DNA of 64,000 nucleotides from positions 1 through 64,000 of the forward strand of contig JANXYB010000013.1 of the NCBI GenBank assembly GCA_025350325.1, in the 5' to 3' direction. This DNA is from Acidobacteriaceae bacterium (lineage in GTDB: Bacteria > Acidobacteriota > Terriglobia > Terriglobales > Acidobacteriaceae). Below the pieces are notes generated by a model. That model made no database searches. It worked only from the letters and a program-made list of their open reading frames with translations, and was not told the DNA's origin. Below are positions 43,584-52,318 of this stretch, piece after piece. The first letter of the stretch is position 1; every line of letters begins with the position of its first letter. Both the position numbers and the translations under genes were made by a program.

Positions 43584-44342
43584 ATGAAGAAGTTTTGTGG
43601 CCTTGTCGCTGCAGTGTTCCTGTTTCCTTTTCTCGCCCAAGCAGCGGCTGTTGACGCCGTGCTGGCGGTGCCGCGACAGCGCATCGAGACAGCGGATTAT
43701 CGCGTGTCTGGTCGCATGGTGCGAATCGATGCAAAAGGGGCGCACACCAACTACGGAATCACCATCAAGGCACATTGGTTTGGCGACGTGCTGCGCGTAT
43801 TGGTAGAGGTAGGCTCGCCTCAGGAAGCGCGTTCCCACATCCTGCTCGAAATGCGGCCCAACGGTCAGACCATCGCTAAAATTGCTCACCCCGGTGACAA
43901 AGCTGCGAGCACGTTGCCGCTCGGCAAGTGGAGCGACACCCCCTTTGGACCTGGCTTCAGCTACGAAGATTTTCTTGAGCCGGAAGTTTATTGGCCGGGA
44001 CAAGCCGCGCTCGAGCCAACCAAGTACGGCGCGCGTCAGTGCGACGTGTTAAAAAGCACGCCGGGCACATCCGACCGAACCCATTACTCTGAGGTCCGCA
44101 CCTGGCTCGATCACAGCATCGGGTTTCCGGTTTATGTCGAGAAGACAGAGAAAGGCACCGGAGCGGTAAAGCAATTCACGTATATCGGATTGCGGAAAGA
44201 GGCTGGAGTGTGGTCGGCTAGCCAGATTGAAGGCAAGGTCCGCGGGCAGGAGGGTTCGACGCTGCTCATCATTGAACGCGGGACTGCTAAAGCAAATTTG
44301 AAGGTCGATGACTTCAGCAATGAACGTATGACCAAGTTTTAA
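43584..44342 (+). CDS. LolA-like outer-membrane lipoprotein-sorting family protein
   Basis: This is a 252-residue periplasmic protein with a signal peptide (MKKFCGLVAAVFLFPFLAQAAA). The beta-rich body fits the LolA-like fold: ADYRVSGRMVRIDAKG, ILLEMRPNGQTIAKIAHPG, FSYEDFLEPEVYW and RTWLDHSIGFPVYVEK. The last element is characteristic of a LolA-related family (PF17131-like), usually annotated outer-membrane lipoprotein-sorting protein. It need not carry lipoproteins. ATG 43584 follows AGAGG by 8 nt; TTG three bases before is the alternative. No lolCDE is near. Confidence 0.84.
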   Translation: MKKFCGLVAAVFLFPFLAQAAAVDAVLAVPRQRIETADYRVSGRMVRIDAKGAHTNYGITIKAHWFGDVLRVLVEVGSPQEARSHILLEMRPNGQTIAKIAHPGDKAASTLPLGKWSDTPFGPGFSYEDFLEPEVYWPGQAALEPTKYGARQCDVLKSTPGTSDRTHYSEVRTWLDHSIGFPVYVEKTEKGTGAVKQFTYIGLRKEAGVWSASQIEGKVRGQEGSTLLIIERGTAKANLKVDDFSNERMTKF

Positions 44343-44401
44343 GCGAGTCTTACTGCGAGCATAGCAGCGAACAAATTATTCGAGCTATCTATGAAAAAGG
44401 C

Positions 44402-46516
44402 TCAGCGCTTCTTGCTTGGTTTTCCGCTCGTCTTTTTTGCAGCAGATTTGACCGGTTTCGCTGGCGCATGCGGCTTCGCGGGCGGATGCGACTTCGCACC
44501 TTTGGCTCGAAGAGCCAGCTTTTTCGGCGCTGGAGCTGCCTTGGTCTTGACCACCGGTTTCGGATGCGCCTTCACAACTCCCTTTACCTGTACCTTGGGC
44601 GCAGGTTTTGCCGGACCTTTAACCGTATGATTGCTCGGCGTGGACTTCGCTGAATGAGACTTTCCCATTGGAGCCGGCTTGTGCGCGGCGCTCGGAGCCT
44701 TAGCCGTTGCCGCCGAGCCTGATTTGTTCGCGACCGTAGTAGCCTTTACCGCCGCCGGTGCTGCCTTGAGACTTGCGGGTTTGGGCGCAGGTTTGACTTC
44801 CGCCTTAGCAATCGGCTCGGGCTTTCCTTTCGCGATTGCAGCGGGCGCAGGCTTCGATTCGGCCATAACTTTCTCGGCCTTGGCTGACTTTGCACTAGGC
44901 GTCTTTTGACCTACTGACTTTGCTTCGCCAACCTCAGCCTCCGCTTTGCCAGGTTTCGCCGCGATAGGCTGCTTGCCGGGACGCTTGGGCGGTTCCGGCT
45001 CGTCGTCCTCAGAATCTTCTTCATCCGACTCGCTTTCGTCGGCGGGATCGGGTTCAAGATCGATTTTTGGAATGCTCAGGCCAAGGTCGGCTTCTTCATC
45101 GTCGCCGCCGACATCGTTTACATCCTCGTCCTCGTCATCGCCGTCTTCAGAATCCTCATCGTCGTCAAAGGACTTCTCTTTGATCTTCGGCTCAGCGCCG
45201 CGTTTGGCGCGAGTTCGTTTGATGGTGACCTGTGGTGGCGGAGCGGGTGGAGAAAACGGCTCAAGAAATGCCTTGATTTCTTCCGGCGTGGTAAGCCGCC
45301 CATCGATCAATTCGAGGAAAACCTTGCGCACGATTTCGTTGTAGGTGGCAAGTTCAGGAGTTATGCGCATTTCCTGCATCAGCGTGTGCGGAATGCGCTG
45401 ACGCGACTCCGGCCACGTTTTCACAAAGAGCTCGAATCGGTCTTTGACAGCCTGATCTTTGCTGGTGAAACCAAGCCATAGAACTGACTCTGGATCGTAG
45501 CTGGTAAAAATCTTGTAGCTGGTCGACGGTGTAGCGTTTTCCTTAGCCAGCAGAACCTTGGCAAATCCTGACGCCAGCGAGTCGAGCGAATTCCACTCCT
45601 CGACAAATCCGGGACGAAGCATCAGCTTTTTGAGAGCCGACAAATCTTTTGCTGCCAGCTTGGCCGTAAGCAATTGCATCTGCGCCGCTGACAGGTCTGG
45701 GTGCACACCCTGCATTTGCAGGCTTACTGACAATTCATGCAGCGTCTTGAGCTTGTCTTCGTCAGCCTTGGCTGCGGTCCACGCTGGAAACAGCGCGTTC
45801 ATCCAGCCCTCGGCTTCGAGCGCGCGTACAATCTTCAATCCATCTTCCTCGTGGCCGATTTGCTCCAATTCCTGGCTACGAGCATGCATCGAAAGACTCT
45901 CAATAACCGATTCTGCCTTGGCATTCTCATAGCGGGTCAGGGTCTTCGGGTCGAGGTCCCAACCCAGGCGGGCCAGGTAGCGAGTTGCGCGAATGAGCAG
46001 CGTCGGCTCCTCAAGGAAGCCGTAATTCGACACCAGGCGCAGGGTGCGGGCCTCAATGTCCGCCGCCCCGTTCAGCGGATCCATCAACAGGCCAAACGAT
46101 CCCTCGTTGAGCGAAATTGCCATCGCGTTGACGGTAAAGTCACGCCGCCGCAGGTCTTCTTGAATAGAAGCGGGATGAAAAACCGGTTTGCCGGGCTTGG
46201 GATATTCGCGGCGGTGAGCACTGATCAGATCGACGCGGACGGTGCCAGGAAAGCAGAGATAAAGTGAGCGCGATGCCTCGTCCTCACCCCACACTTTGCC
46301 GCCCATCTTTTCGACGATCTTCTTTAGTTTTAGGGCGTTGCCGTGAACGGCGACCTCAAGGTCACGCACTGCCTGACCGCTGGTAAGGTCACGCACCGCG
46401 TCCCCGGTAAGAAACAGGAGCATGCTGCTTTCGCGAGCCGCATCACGTAGCTGATTAAGGGCATTGCGTTGATCAACCGACAGCCGGTGCTCAAGAAGGT
46501 AAATGTAATCGGGCAT
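44402..46516 (-). CDS. CCA-type nucleotidyltransferase with acidic then H1-like basic tail
   Basis: This is a class II tRNA nucleotidyltransferase / poly(A) polymerase family protein of 704 residues. TGDAVRDLTSGQAVRDLEVAV (residues 37-57) is the nucleotidyltransferase motif, but the usual GGxVRD and DxD read TGDAVRD and D52-L-E54. D96 (VRVDLIS) and RRDFTVNAM (124-132) are kept, as is the RRYL-like RATRYLARLGW region. From about 422 the protein becomes tail. It starts with an acidic stretch (about 450-505, runs of D and E), then about 195 residues of Lys/Ala/Pro-rich sequence (KPAPKPA, AAKPGKAEAE) like the C-terminus of histone H1. It may not add CCA; the substrate is unknown. It is single, and nothing is seen in 46517-46703. 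Confidence 0.85.
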   Translation of the reverse strand: MPDYIYLLEHRLSVDQRNALNQLRDAARESSMLLFLTGDAVRDLTSGQAVRDLEVAVHGNALKLKKIVEKMGGKVWGEDEASRSLYLCFPGTVRVDLISAHRREYPKPGKPVFHPASIQEDLRRRDFTVNAMAISLNEGSFGLLMDPLNGAADIEARTLRLVSNYGFLEEPTLLIRATRYLARLGWDLDPKTLTRYENAKAESVIESLSMHARSQELEQIGHEEDGLKIVRALEAEGWMNALFPAWTAAKADEDKLKTLHELSVSLQMQGVHPDLSAAQMQLLTAKLAAKDLSALKKLMLRPGFVEEWNSLDSLASGFAKVLLAKENATPSTSYKIFTSYDPESVLWLGFTSKDQAVKDRFELFVKTWPESRQRIPHTLMQEMRITPELATYNEIVRKVFLELIDGRLTTPEEIKAFLEPFSPPAPPPQVTIKRTRAKRGAEPKIKEKSFDDDEDSEDGDDEDEDVNDVGGDDEEADLGLSIPKIDLEPDPADESESDEEDSEDDEPEPPKRPGKQPIAAKPGKAEAEVGEAKSVGQKTPSAKSAKAEKVMAESKPAPAAIAKGKPEPIAKAEVKPAPKPASLKAAPAAVKATTVANKSGSAATAKAPSAAHKPAPMGKSHSAKSTPSNHTVKGPAKPAPKVQVKGVVKAHPKPVVKTKAAPAPKKLALRAKGAKSHPPAKPHAPAKPVKSAAKKTSGKPSKKR

Positions 46517-46703
46517 TCCGTCCCTGCTCCCACGATGCCTGCCTCTGCCAAGTACCTGATGGTGTTAAGCTTACAGCGCACCATGGTTGAGGTTGCAAAG
46601 GGTACCTTAACACAATCGAGGCCCGTTGACTAGTGCAAATAGCACTGACTTTGCGACTTTCGGGGTATGCATCGCACGTGCTCCATGCGACAATCCAGAG
46701 CTA

Positions 46704-47231
46704 ATGGCCTTTCTGCGTAAGCTGGTGATAGTGCGGAAGTTCTCGCGAGACTGGGTAGCGGGATATGCCGGGGCAAGCTTTGGCCAGGATTGCCCACAAC
46801 TTGAGCTGCTCGACCTCACCGGAAAAGTGCTCACCATCCCCTGGGAATCCGTGAAATGGGTATGCTACATCCGCGACTTTCCCGCCTCCGCGATGGACCA
46901 CGCCAACCCCGAACGCCTTTTGCATAAAAGATTCGCCGTACGGCCACGGGTTGCCGGATTGTGGCTGCACATGACTCTCACCGACGGCGATGAACTTGAG
47001 GGGTTGGCGGCAAACGACCGTTCGTTGATCGAGGGGGCAGGGATCATGCTCACGCCTCCCGATACCCGCTCCAACACCCAGCGGATATATGTGCCCCGTC
47101 AGTCCATCCAAACACTCGAGATTGTGAGTCTGATTGGTTCCGCTGGTAGAAAAAAGAAAGTTGAAACCGCGCCTATGGAAACTCAGCCCGACCTTTTCGC
47201 CGATCAGGGTCAGGCCGACCACCCTGAGTGA
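46704..47231 (+). CDS. Hypothetical protein upstream of lpxD
   Basis: This is a 175-residue protein of unknown family. It starts MAFLRKLVIVRKFSRDWVAGY and has a beta-rich body (LELLDLTGKVLTIPWESVKWVCYIRDF, LWLHMTLTDGDELEGLAAND, IYVPRQSIQTLEIVSLIGS), which hints at an Sm-like or PilZ-like barrel. There are no membrane segments. Similar proteins seem confined to Acidobacteria (from memory). ATG 46704 fits the conserved start; an open frame to TTG 46626 is less likely. The stop TGA overlaps a GTG (GTGA, 47228-47231) in the lpxD frame, so coupling with lpxD is possible. Confidence 0.78.
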   Translation: MAFLRKLVIVRKFSRDWVAGYAGASFGQDCPQLELLDLTGKVLTIPWESVKWVCYIRDFPASAMDHANPERLLHKRFAVRPRVAGLWLHMTLTDGDELEGLAANDRSLIEGAGIMLTPPDTRSNTQRIYVPRQSIQTLEIVSLIGSAGRKKKVETAPMETQPDLFADQGQADHPE

Positions 47232-47272
47232 GCGGCCGGTCTATCCGAGCGGCTTCCGGTACAATCCTTGCG

Positions 47273-48346
47273 ATGAAACTTGGTGAATTGGCGGCACGCC
47301 TGGGTGCAGAACTGCGCGGCGACCCTGACCTTGAAATCACGGGGGTTAAAGGAATCGAGGAAGCCGGTCCGACGGAGATCACCTTCGTAGCCAATCCCAA
47401 ATATGGCGGCCTGGCCAGAAAAACCAAAGCTGCGGCAGTGCTCGTCGAGCCGGGATTCCCCGACATTCAGCCAGCAACCCTTCGCATCAAAAATCCATAC
47501 TTCGCTTTTTCGCGCGCTCTCGGCTTTTTTTATCAGCCGCCCGTCTACGCGCCCCAGATCCACTCTACCGCCGTCATCGATCCGTCAGCGCAGATTGGGG
47601 CTGGCGCGCACATTGGAGCCTATGTCGTAATCGGCAAAGGTGTGCGGATCGGCGACCATGCCACGTTGCTGCCTCACGTCGTGATCTATCAGGATGTGCA
47701 GGCTGGCAGTCATTTATTTGTCCATGCCCACGCTGTGATTCGCGAAGGCTGCATTCTTGGCGATCATGTGACACTTGAGAACGGCGTAATCGTTGGTGCG
47801 GACGGCTTCGGATTTGCCAAAAATGATCTCGGTCAGTGGGAGAAGATTCCCCAGTCCGGCCCCGTGCGCATCGGCAACCGTGTGGACGTGCAGGCCAACG
47901 CTTGCATCGACCGCGCAACTGTAGGCGCGACGGAAGTTGGAGACGGAAGCAAAGTCGACAACCTGGTCCAGATCGGACATGGCTCGCGCGTTGGCCGCGA
48001 CACCCTCGTCTGCGCCCAGACTGGCCTCGCTGGTTCGTCGATCATCGGCAACAACGTAATCCTTGCCGGGCAGGCTGGAGTGGCCGGTCACTGCAGCGTG
48101 GGGGACGGGGTCATTCTCACGGCTCAATCGGCGGTCTCTCATAATGTTCCGGCCGGCAAAATGATTTCCGGGTCGCCGGGATTTGATAACCGCTTGTGGT
48201 TGCGCGCCGTCACTATCTTTCAGCGGCTTCCGGAAATGCTCAAGCGCCTTGATCGCGTTGAGAAGAAGCTAGCCGCGCAAACTCCGGCCTCGGAGAATCA
48301 AGTCCTGGTCCCGGCGAGTGAAGAAGAGCGCGGGGACAGCGCATGA
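47273..48346 (+). CDS. lpxD: UDP-3-O-acylglucosamine N-acyltransferase LpxD
   Basis: LpxD adds the second acyl chain to UDP-3-O-acylglucosamine in lipid A synthesis. MKLGELAARLGAELRGD is the uridine-binding N-domain. Left-handed beta-helix hexapeptides fill about 100-320. The general base is H236 in VQIGHGSRVG, and GVIVGADGFGFAKN is the family signature. The protein has 357 residues. I chose ATG 47273 by homology with the usual N-terminus. GTG 47228, which overlaps the stop of the preceding gene, would add 15 residues. The downstream lipoprotein gene overlaps its stop (ATGA). lpxA and fabZ are not present here. Confidence 0.94.
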   Translation: MKLGELAARLGAELRGDPDLEITGVKGIEEAGPTEITFVANPKYGGLARKTKAAAVLVEPGFPDIQPATLRIKNPYFAFSRALGFFYQPPVYAPQIHSTAVIDPSAQIGAGAHIGAYVVIGKGVRIGDHATLLPHVVIYQDVQAGSHLFVHAHAVIREGCILGDHVTLENGVIVGADGFGFAKNDLGQWEKIPQSGPVRIGNRVDVQANACIDRATVGATEVGDGSKVDNLVQIGHGSRVGRDTLVCAQTGLAGSSIIGNNVILAGQAGVAGHCSVGDGVILTAQSAVSHNVPAGKMISGSPGFDNRLWLRAVTIFQRLPEMLKRLDRVEKKLAAQTPASENQVLVPASEEERGDSA

Positions 48347-48729
48347 AGACCCATCTCGCGCGTTCGATCTTTCTCTCGACTCTCATCCCTTTGATTTTGT
48401 ACTCAACTCTTATTCTCTGCGCCGGGTGCCACTCATACCACATTGAAGCTACGGTGCAAAACCACACCGGCCAGCCGATTACTCTGCTTGAGGTGGCCTA
48501 TCCCAGTGCCAGTTTCGGCGCCAACAGCCTGGCAACGAATGCATCCTTTCACTACCGCTTTCAAGTGCGCGGCAATGGCCCTTTGTCGGTGCAGTACACC
48601 GCAGGTAACGGGCACCAGGTGCAGATCAACGGCCCCCAATTTTATGAGCGCCAGCAAGGGGCTCTCGACATCGTGTTACTGCCCGACGGCAAGGCAGAAT
48701 TCCACCCTCACCTGAGCGATGCCCACTGA
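48343..48729 (+). CDS. Small putative lipoprotein
   Basis: This is a 128-residue protein of unknown function. The N-terminal signal (MKTHLARSIFLSTLIPLILYS) ends in LILCAGCHS, a plausible lipobox with an unusual cysteine at -3. The remaining 95 residues form strands (IEATVQNHTGQPITLLEVAYP, FHYRFQVRGNGPLSVQYTAG) suggesting a single immunoglobulin-like domain. ATG overlaps the lpxD stop by four bases, so it is translated from the same message, linking it to the outer membrane. Confidence 0.8.
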   Translation: MKTHLARSIFLSTLIPLILYSTLILCAGCHSYHIEATVQNHTGQPITLLEVAYPSASFGANSLATNASFHYRFQVRGNGPLSVQYTAGNGHQVQINGPQFYERQQGALDIVLLPDGKAEFHPHLSDAH

Positions 48730-48752
48730 CACCCCCCTCTAATCGAGCCAAT

Positions 48753-48926
48753 TTAAGCACTCTCTTCACGGTCAATTTGAAACGGCATGGCTTTCAGCCG
48801 CGCCAGCTCGCCGTTCGAATCAACCAGATCCCATTTGCAGACTATTTGCCCGCAATCACTATCCTTAATTGTGAGGCGATATGAGTCGACACAAAACAGA
48901 CGCCGAAGATTTATGGCTAATAACAC
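48753..48926 (-). CDS. Possible small protein or gene remnant
   Basis: A GTG-started frame of 57 residues on the minus strand has a protein-like composition (YRLTIKDSDCGQIVC, LARLKAMPFQIDREESA). It stays open upstream to 49019, into repeat copy B, but with no ATG. No family is recognised. It may be the 3' remnant of a broken gene or chance. Confidence 0.25.
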   Translation of the reverse strand: MLLAINLRRLFCVDSYRLTIKDSDCGQIVCKWDLVDSNGELARLKAMPFQIDREESA

Positions 48927-48969
48927 AAACCATCGATCTTTGCGCAGACTTACGGTAACCCCTTTGTGC

Positions 48970-49076
48970 AGAGGACTCTGCGGCGAACTCTTTTGATTAG
49001 ACGACTTTACAACTTGAGGCTAACCGCAACCATCTCGAAACAAATGACTTCCATCCAGAGTACGGGTGGGGGTGGG
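48970..49076. repeat. Dispersed 107-bp element, copy B
   Basis: This is the second copy of the element at 7-113, in the same orientation and of equal length. Blocks 48970-49010 and 49038-49076 are conserved, and 49011-49037 is diverged. On the minus strand AGTC recurs at 49049, 49006, 48977 and 48950, steps of 43, 29 and 27 bases, so the repeat array is one unit longer on the left than can be seen for copy A. It lies about 320 bp before the GH3 gene. Confidence 0.8.
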
Positions 49077-49394
49077 CACCGGATACAGCCGAGCATTTGA
49101 TATAGAGGTCGATCATGTCGCCGGGGTGGTCGCGCTCATCGCGGATCACAGGGGGCGGCGGATCGCCGACGGGAGCCCGGAGCGACGCAATCCCGGCCGA
49201 CTTACAAAGGTGCGAGACGATGACTTTACCCTGACCAGCGCGATCCCACCCGCATGCTTTACACTTGCATGCCGTTGGCGCACATCGGTCAAGTCAAACG
49301 CTTAACTGGTCGCCCTGCGCCCGCTCGCGGATCGGATTGGCCCATGCGCCAATCCGCCGACGCACTTATTCCAACGCCTAGGGGACCTGACGCA
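49077..49394. other. Leader region of the GH3 gene
   Basis: About 320 bases lie between the repeat copy and the beta-glucosidase start. A frame at 49066-49305 reads through but has no family features. The clearest element is the inverted repeat at 49333-49356. Confidence 0.4.
49333..49356 (+). promoter_or_regulatory. Inverted repeat before the GH3 gene
   Basis: CGGATTGG (49333-49340) and CCAATCCG (49349-49356) pair perfectly around an 8-nt spacer, 38 bp before the chosen ATG at 49395. It could be an operator or a leader hairpin. No regulator gene is adjacent. Confidence 0.45.
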
Positions 49395-52109
49395 ATGCCA
49401 TTGAAGTCACAAAACAAATTGAAAAAACTTCGCGCGGCACATCGAGTCGTGCTCGCAACCGTATCTCTCGTGCTCGGCGCAGCCAGTGCGCTCACACAAA
49501 CCGTGCCGTTGATCACCGTTCAATCCCGGGTCGACAAGCTACTCAGCCAGATGACCCTGGAGGAAAAGCTCAAGCTGATTCACGGCACCCAGGAAGACCC
49601 CGCCGTTTATCAAGGTCAAGCCGGCTACCTCGGTGGCGTTCCGCGTCTCGGCATTCCGGGTCTGCGCTATGCCGACGGGCCGCCCGGGGTGCTTACACGC
49701 CATCCATCCCAGGGCGAAACCGCAACCATGGGTGTCGCCGCCACATTCAGCGTTAAAGATGCTGCAGACAACGGCATCGTCATCGGTCGCGAGGCCCGAT
49801 CCCTGGGAATTGATGTTGCGCTGCAGCCATTCGTCAACATCGACCGCGACCTCGAGTTCGGGCGCGGCTATAACACCTTTGGCGAAGATCCATTCCTCAC
49901 CAGCCAGATCGGCGCTGCTGAGATCAAGGGCATCCAATCGCAGCACGTCATGGCTCAGGTCAAGCATTACGTCGCCTACGACTCCAATAGTGGAAACATT
50001 TTCGTCGACGAACAGACCCTGCACGAGGTCTACGTTGCGCCCTTCGATGCCGCCATCAAGGCCGGCGTGTCGTCCATCATGTGTTCCTATAATCGCGTCA
50101 ACGGCACCTTCGCCTGCGGCAACAAAGACACGCTCACCGGCATTCTTCGCGACCAGATTGGATTCAAAGGCTTCGTCACTTCTGATTGGGGCGCGGTCCA
50201 TGCCGTCGACTTCATCAACGCCGGCCTCGATATGGAAATGCCCGGCGAGCCCGACCCCAAGGCTGGCGGCTTCTCCCTTCCATCCTTCTTCGATGCGAAG
50301 CCTTCCCCGCCACCGCCAGCGCCCCACGCTATGGACGACGCAATGGGCATGTTTGGCGGACACATTCCCGAGGAACCCAACCCGAAACGCGAAGGCGGCG
50401 GCGATTTCGGCCTCAAACTCGATCAGAAAAAAATGACGGAAGCCCTCAAAGACGGCACGGTCGCTGAGGCTGCCATTACCCGCGCTGCCGGCCGCGTGCT
50501 CTACGAGATCATTGAATTCGGCTACATGAACGGGAAACAGAAACACGAATTCACCAAACAGGCCATTGAAGACAACGCCAAGATCATCGAGAAGACCGGC
50601 GAAGACGCAGCCGTCCTTCTCAAGAACGAAGGCGCCACTCTGCCTCTGAAATCTGCTGAATTAGACTCCGTCGTGTTCATTGGCCCCACTGCCGCGCAAG
50701 TCGACTCCATTGGCATCAACGGCGAGCGCTCCGTCGGCCTGCCAGAACGCCAGGTCGGTCCCCTCGATGCGATCAAGAAAATCTCCGGCAATGCGAAAAT
50801 TAAATTCGCAGTGAACGACGACATGACCGGATCGCCGGTCCCCGCCAGTGTGTTCACACACGACGGCAAGCCCGGCCTGGAGCGCACCGGCTCCGGCAAT
50901 TCGAAGATCGACGCAGACCTGAACTTCACAGTTAAAGGCGGCAATGCCTTGCCTCCCAGTTCAACCGTCACGTGGAAAGGCACACTCACCCCGCCGCATG
51001 CCGGCACCTACTGGCTCTATCTTCAAGCCATGGGTACCAACGCGAACATCTCGCTCGATGGGAAGCGCCTCGCCGCCACCGGCGCATTTCAGGGCGGAGT
51101 GCACGGCGACATTCTCCAGGCGAACCAGGACAACGCCGTCCCCACGACTGATCATCTCGACAATGTACGTCGTGCCGTCGAACTCACAGCGGGTCCGCAC
51201 ACTATCGAAGTAAAAACAAGCACCGACACATCCAAATCGCCCGTACAGGTGCGCCTCAACTGGTACACACCCGAACAGCGCCAGTCGGACCATGAAGCCG
51301 CCATCGCTGCAGCGAAAGCCGCCAAAGTTGCCGTCGTATTTCTCTGGACACGTCTCGAGCCCGTCTTCGGCCTGCCGGGCGAGCAGGACAAGCTTGTTGA
51401 AGAAATCGCCGCCGTCAATCCCAACACTGTAGTGGTACTCAACACCAGTCAACCCGTCGCCCTTCCATGGGCCGACAAGGTCAAAGCCATTCTTGAGATG
51501 TGGTGGCCGGGCGATGAAGGCGGCTGGTCCACTGCAAACCTGCTACTTGGCAAAACGAGTCCCGCGGGCCGTCTGCCAGTAACCTGGGGCAAGAGCCTGG
51601 GGGATTATCCTGCCACCGACCCAAAGCATCCCGAGCGCTCGCACCAAGGCGTCGATGGTAAAACCACGTACAGTGAAGGCGTGAACGTAGGCTATCGCTG
51701 GTTCGATAAAGAGAAGATTGAACCGCAATTCGCTTTCGGTCACGGCCTGAGCTACACCACCTTTGCCTACTCCAACCTGCAAGTCGCCAAAGCGGCGGAT
51801 GGCGGCCTCGACATCAAGGTCACCATCAAAAACAGCGGCGGGATGGCATCCGATGAAGTGCCTCAGGTCTACCTTGGCGCGCCCAGTGAAGTACCTTCCG
51901 GCGTACAATTCCCGATTCGTTCGCTGGTCGCCTTCGACCGCATTCATCTGGGCGCGGGTGAATCGAAAACCGTCGAGCTTCACGTCGCGCAGCGCCAATT
52001 GCAGTATTGGTCTACTGCCGACACAAAGTGGATCACAGCGGCAGGCAAGCGCACCGTGAGCGTAGGCGGATCGTCGCGTAACTTGCCTTTGGAACAATCT
52101 ATCAACTAG
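49395..52109 (+). CDS. Secreted GH3 beta-glucosidase with PA14 insert
   Basis: This is a GH3 enzyme of 904 residues. The signal-like N-terminus (hydrophobic about 17-34) suggests export. The first barrel has YADGPPGVL and HYVAYDSNSG, and the nucleophile is D264 in FVTSDWGAVH. The second alpha/beta domain follows, interrupted by a PA14 domain (about 500-630: TVTWKGTLTPPHAGTYWLYLQAMG). The C-terminal fibronectin-III-like domain starts near DEVPQVYLGAPS. The likely role is release of glucose from plant beta-glucans or cellobiose. A low-complexity insert rich in Pro and Ala (about 295-325) lies inside the barrel. ATG 49395 is preferred; earlier in-frame starts give no family sequence. Confidence 0.93.
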   Translation: MPLKSQNKLKKLRAAHRVVLATVSLVLGAASALTQTVPLITVQSRVDKLLSQMTLEEKLKLIHGTQEDPAVYQGQAGYLGGVPRLGIPGLRYADGPPGVLTRHPSQGETATMGVAATFSVKDAADNGIVIGREARSLGIDVALQPFVNIDRDLEFGRGYNTFGEDPFLTSQIGAAEIKGIQSQHVMAQVKHYVAYDSNSGNIFVDEQTLHEVYVAPFDAAIKAGVSSIMCSYNRVNGTFACGNKDTLTGILRDQIGFKGFVTSDWGAVHAVDFINAGLDMEMPGEPDPKAGGFSLPSFFDAKPSPPPPAPHAMDDAMGMFGGHIPEEPNPKREGGGDFGLKLDQKKMTEALKDGTVAEAAITRAAGRVLYEIIEFGYMNGKQKHEFTKQAIEDNAKIIEKTGEDAAVLLKNEGATLPLKSAELDSVVFIGPTAAQVDSIGINGERSVGLPERQVGPLDAIKKISGNAKIKFAVNDDMTGSPVPASVFTHDGKPGLERTGSGNSKIDADLNFTVKGGNALPPSSTVTWKGTLTPPHAGTYWLYLQAMGTNANISLDGKRLAATGAFQGGVHGDILQANQDNAVPTTDHLDNVRRAVELTAGPHTIEVKTSTDTSKSPVQVRLNWYTPEQRQSDHEAAIAAAKAAKVAVVFLWTRLEPVFGLPGEQDKLVEEIAAVNPNTVVVLNTSQPVALPWADKVKAILEMWWPGDEGGWSTANLLLGKTSPAGRLPVTWGKSLGDYPATDPKHPERSHQGVDGKTTYSEGVNVGYRWFDKEKIEPQFAFGHGLSYTTFAYSNLQVAKAADGGLDIKVTIKNSGGMASDEVPQVYLGAPSEVPSGVQFPIRSLVAFDRIHLGAGESKTVELHVAQRQLQYWSTADTKWITAAGKRTVSVGGSSRNLPLEQSIN

Positions 52110-52124
52110 AAGCCAAAACAAAAG

Positions 52125-52157
52125 GGCCTGGGCTCAAAGCATCGAGTCCAGGCCTTT
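52125..52157 (+). terminator. Terminator of the GH3 gene
   Basis: GGCCTGGGCTC and GAGTCCAGGCC form an 11-bp stem with one G-T pair and an 8-nt loop, followed by a short TTT. Nothing else is seen in 52158-52318. Confidence 0.7.
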
Positions 52158-52318
52158 CCATTTCTGCATCTCAGTTCCAACGCGCCGCATCATTGGTCGC
52201 TAAAGCGCCCCCATTGCCGTTATCTCATGTGCGTGAATGCCCATCTCCCTCGCGCCTCCGCGACGCATGATCTGCTTGCTTGCGTCTGCCTCTGCGCCGC
52301 GCCCATTACACTTCTCAC

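Noticed and set aside
46626-46703. TTG-started N-terminal extension of the gene before lpxD
   Set aside because: The extra 26 residues have no protein-like features, and ATG 46704 begins the well-folded part.
49066-49305. 79-codon plus-strand frame before the GH3 gene
   Set aside because: It starts inside the G-rich repeat block, is rich in Arg and Asp with no family sequence, and has no ribosome binding site.
49539-50546. 335-codon minus-strand frame opposite the GH3 gene
   Set aside because: The GH3 barrel motifs and nucleophile lie on the other strand; this frame has no recognisable domain.
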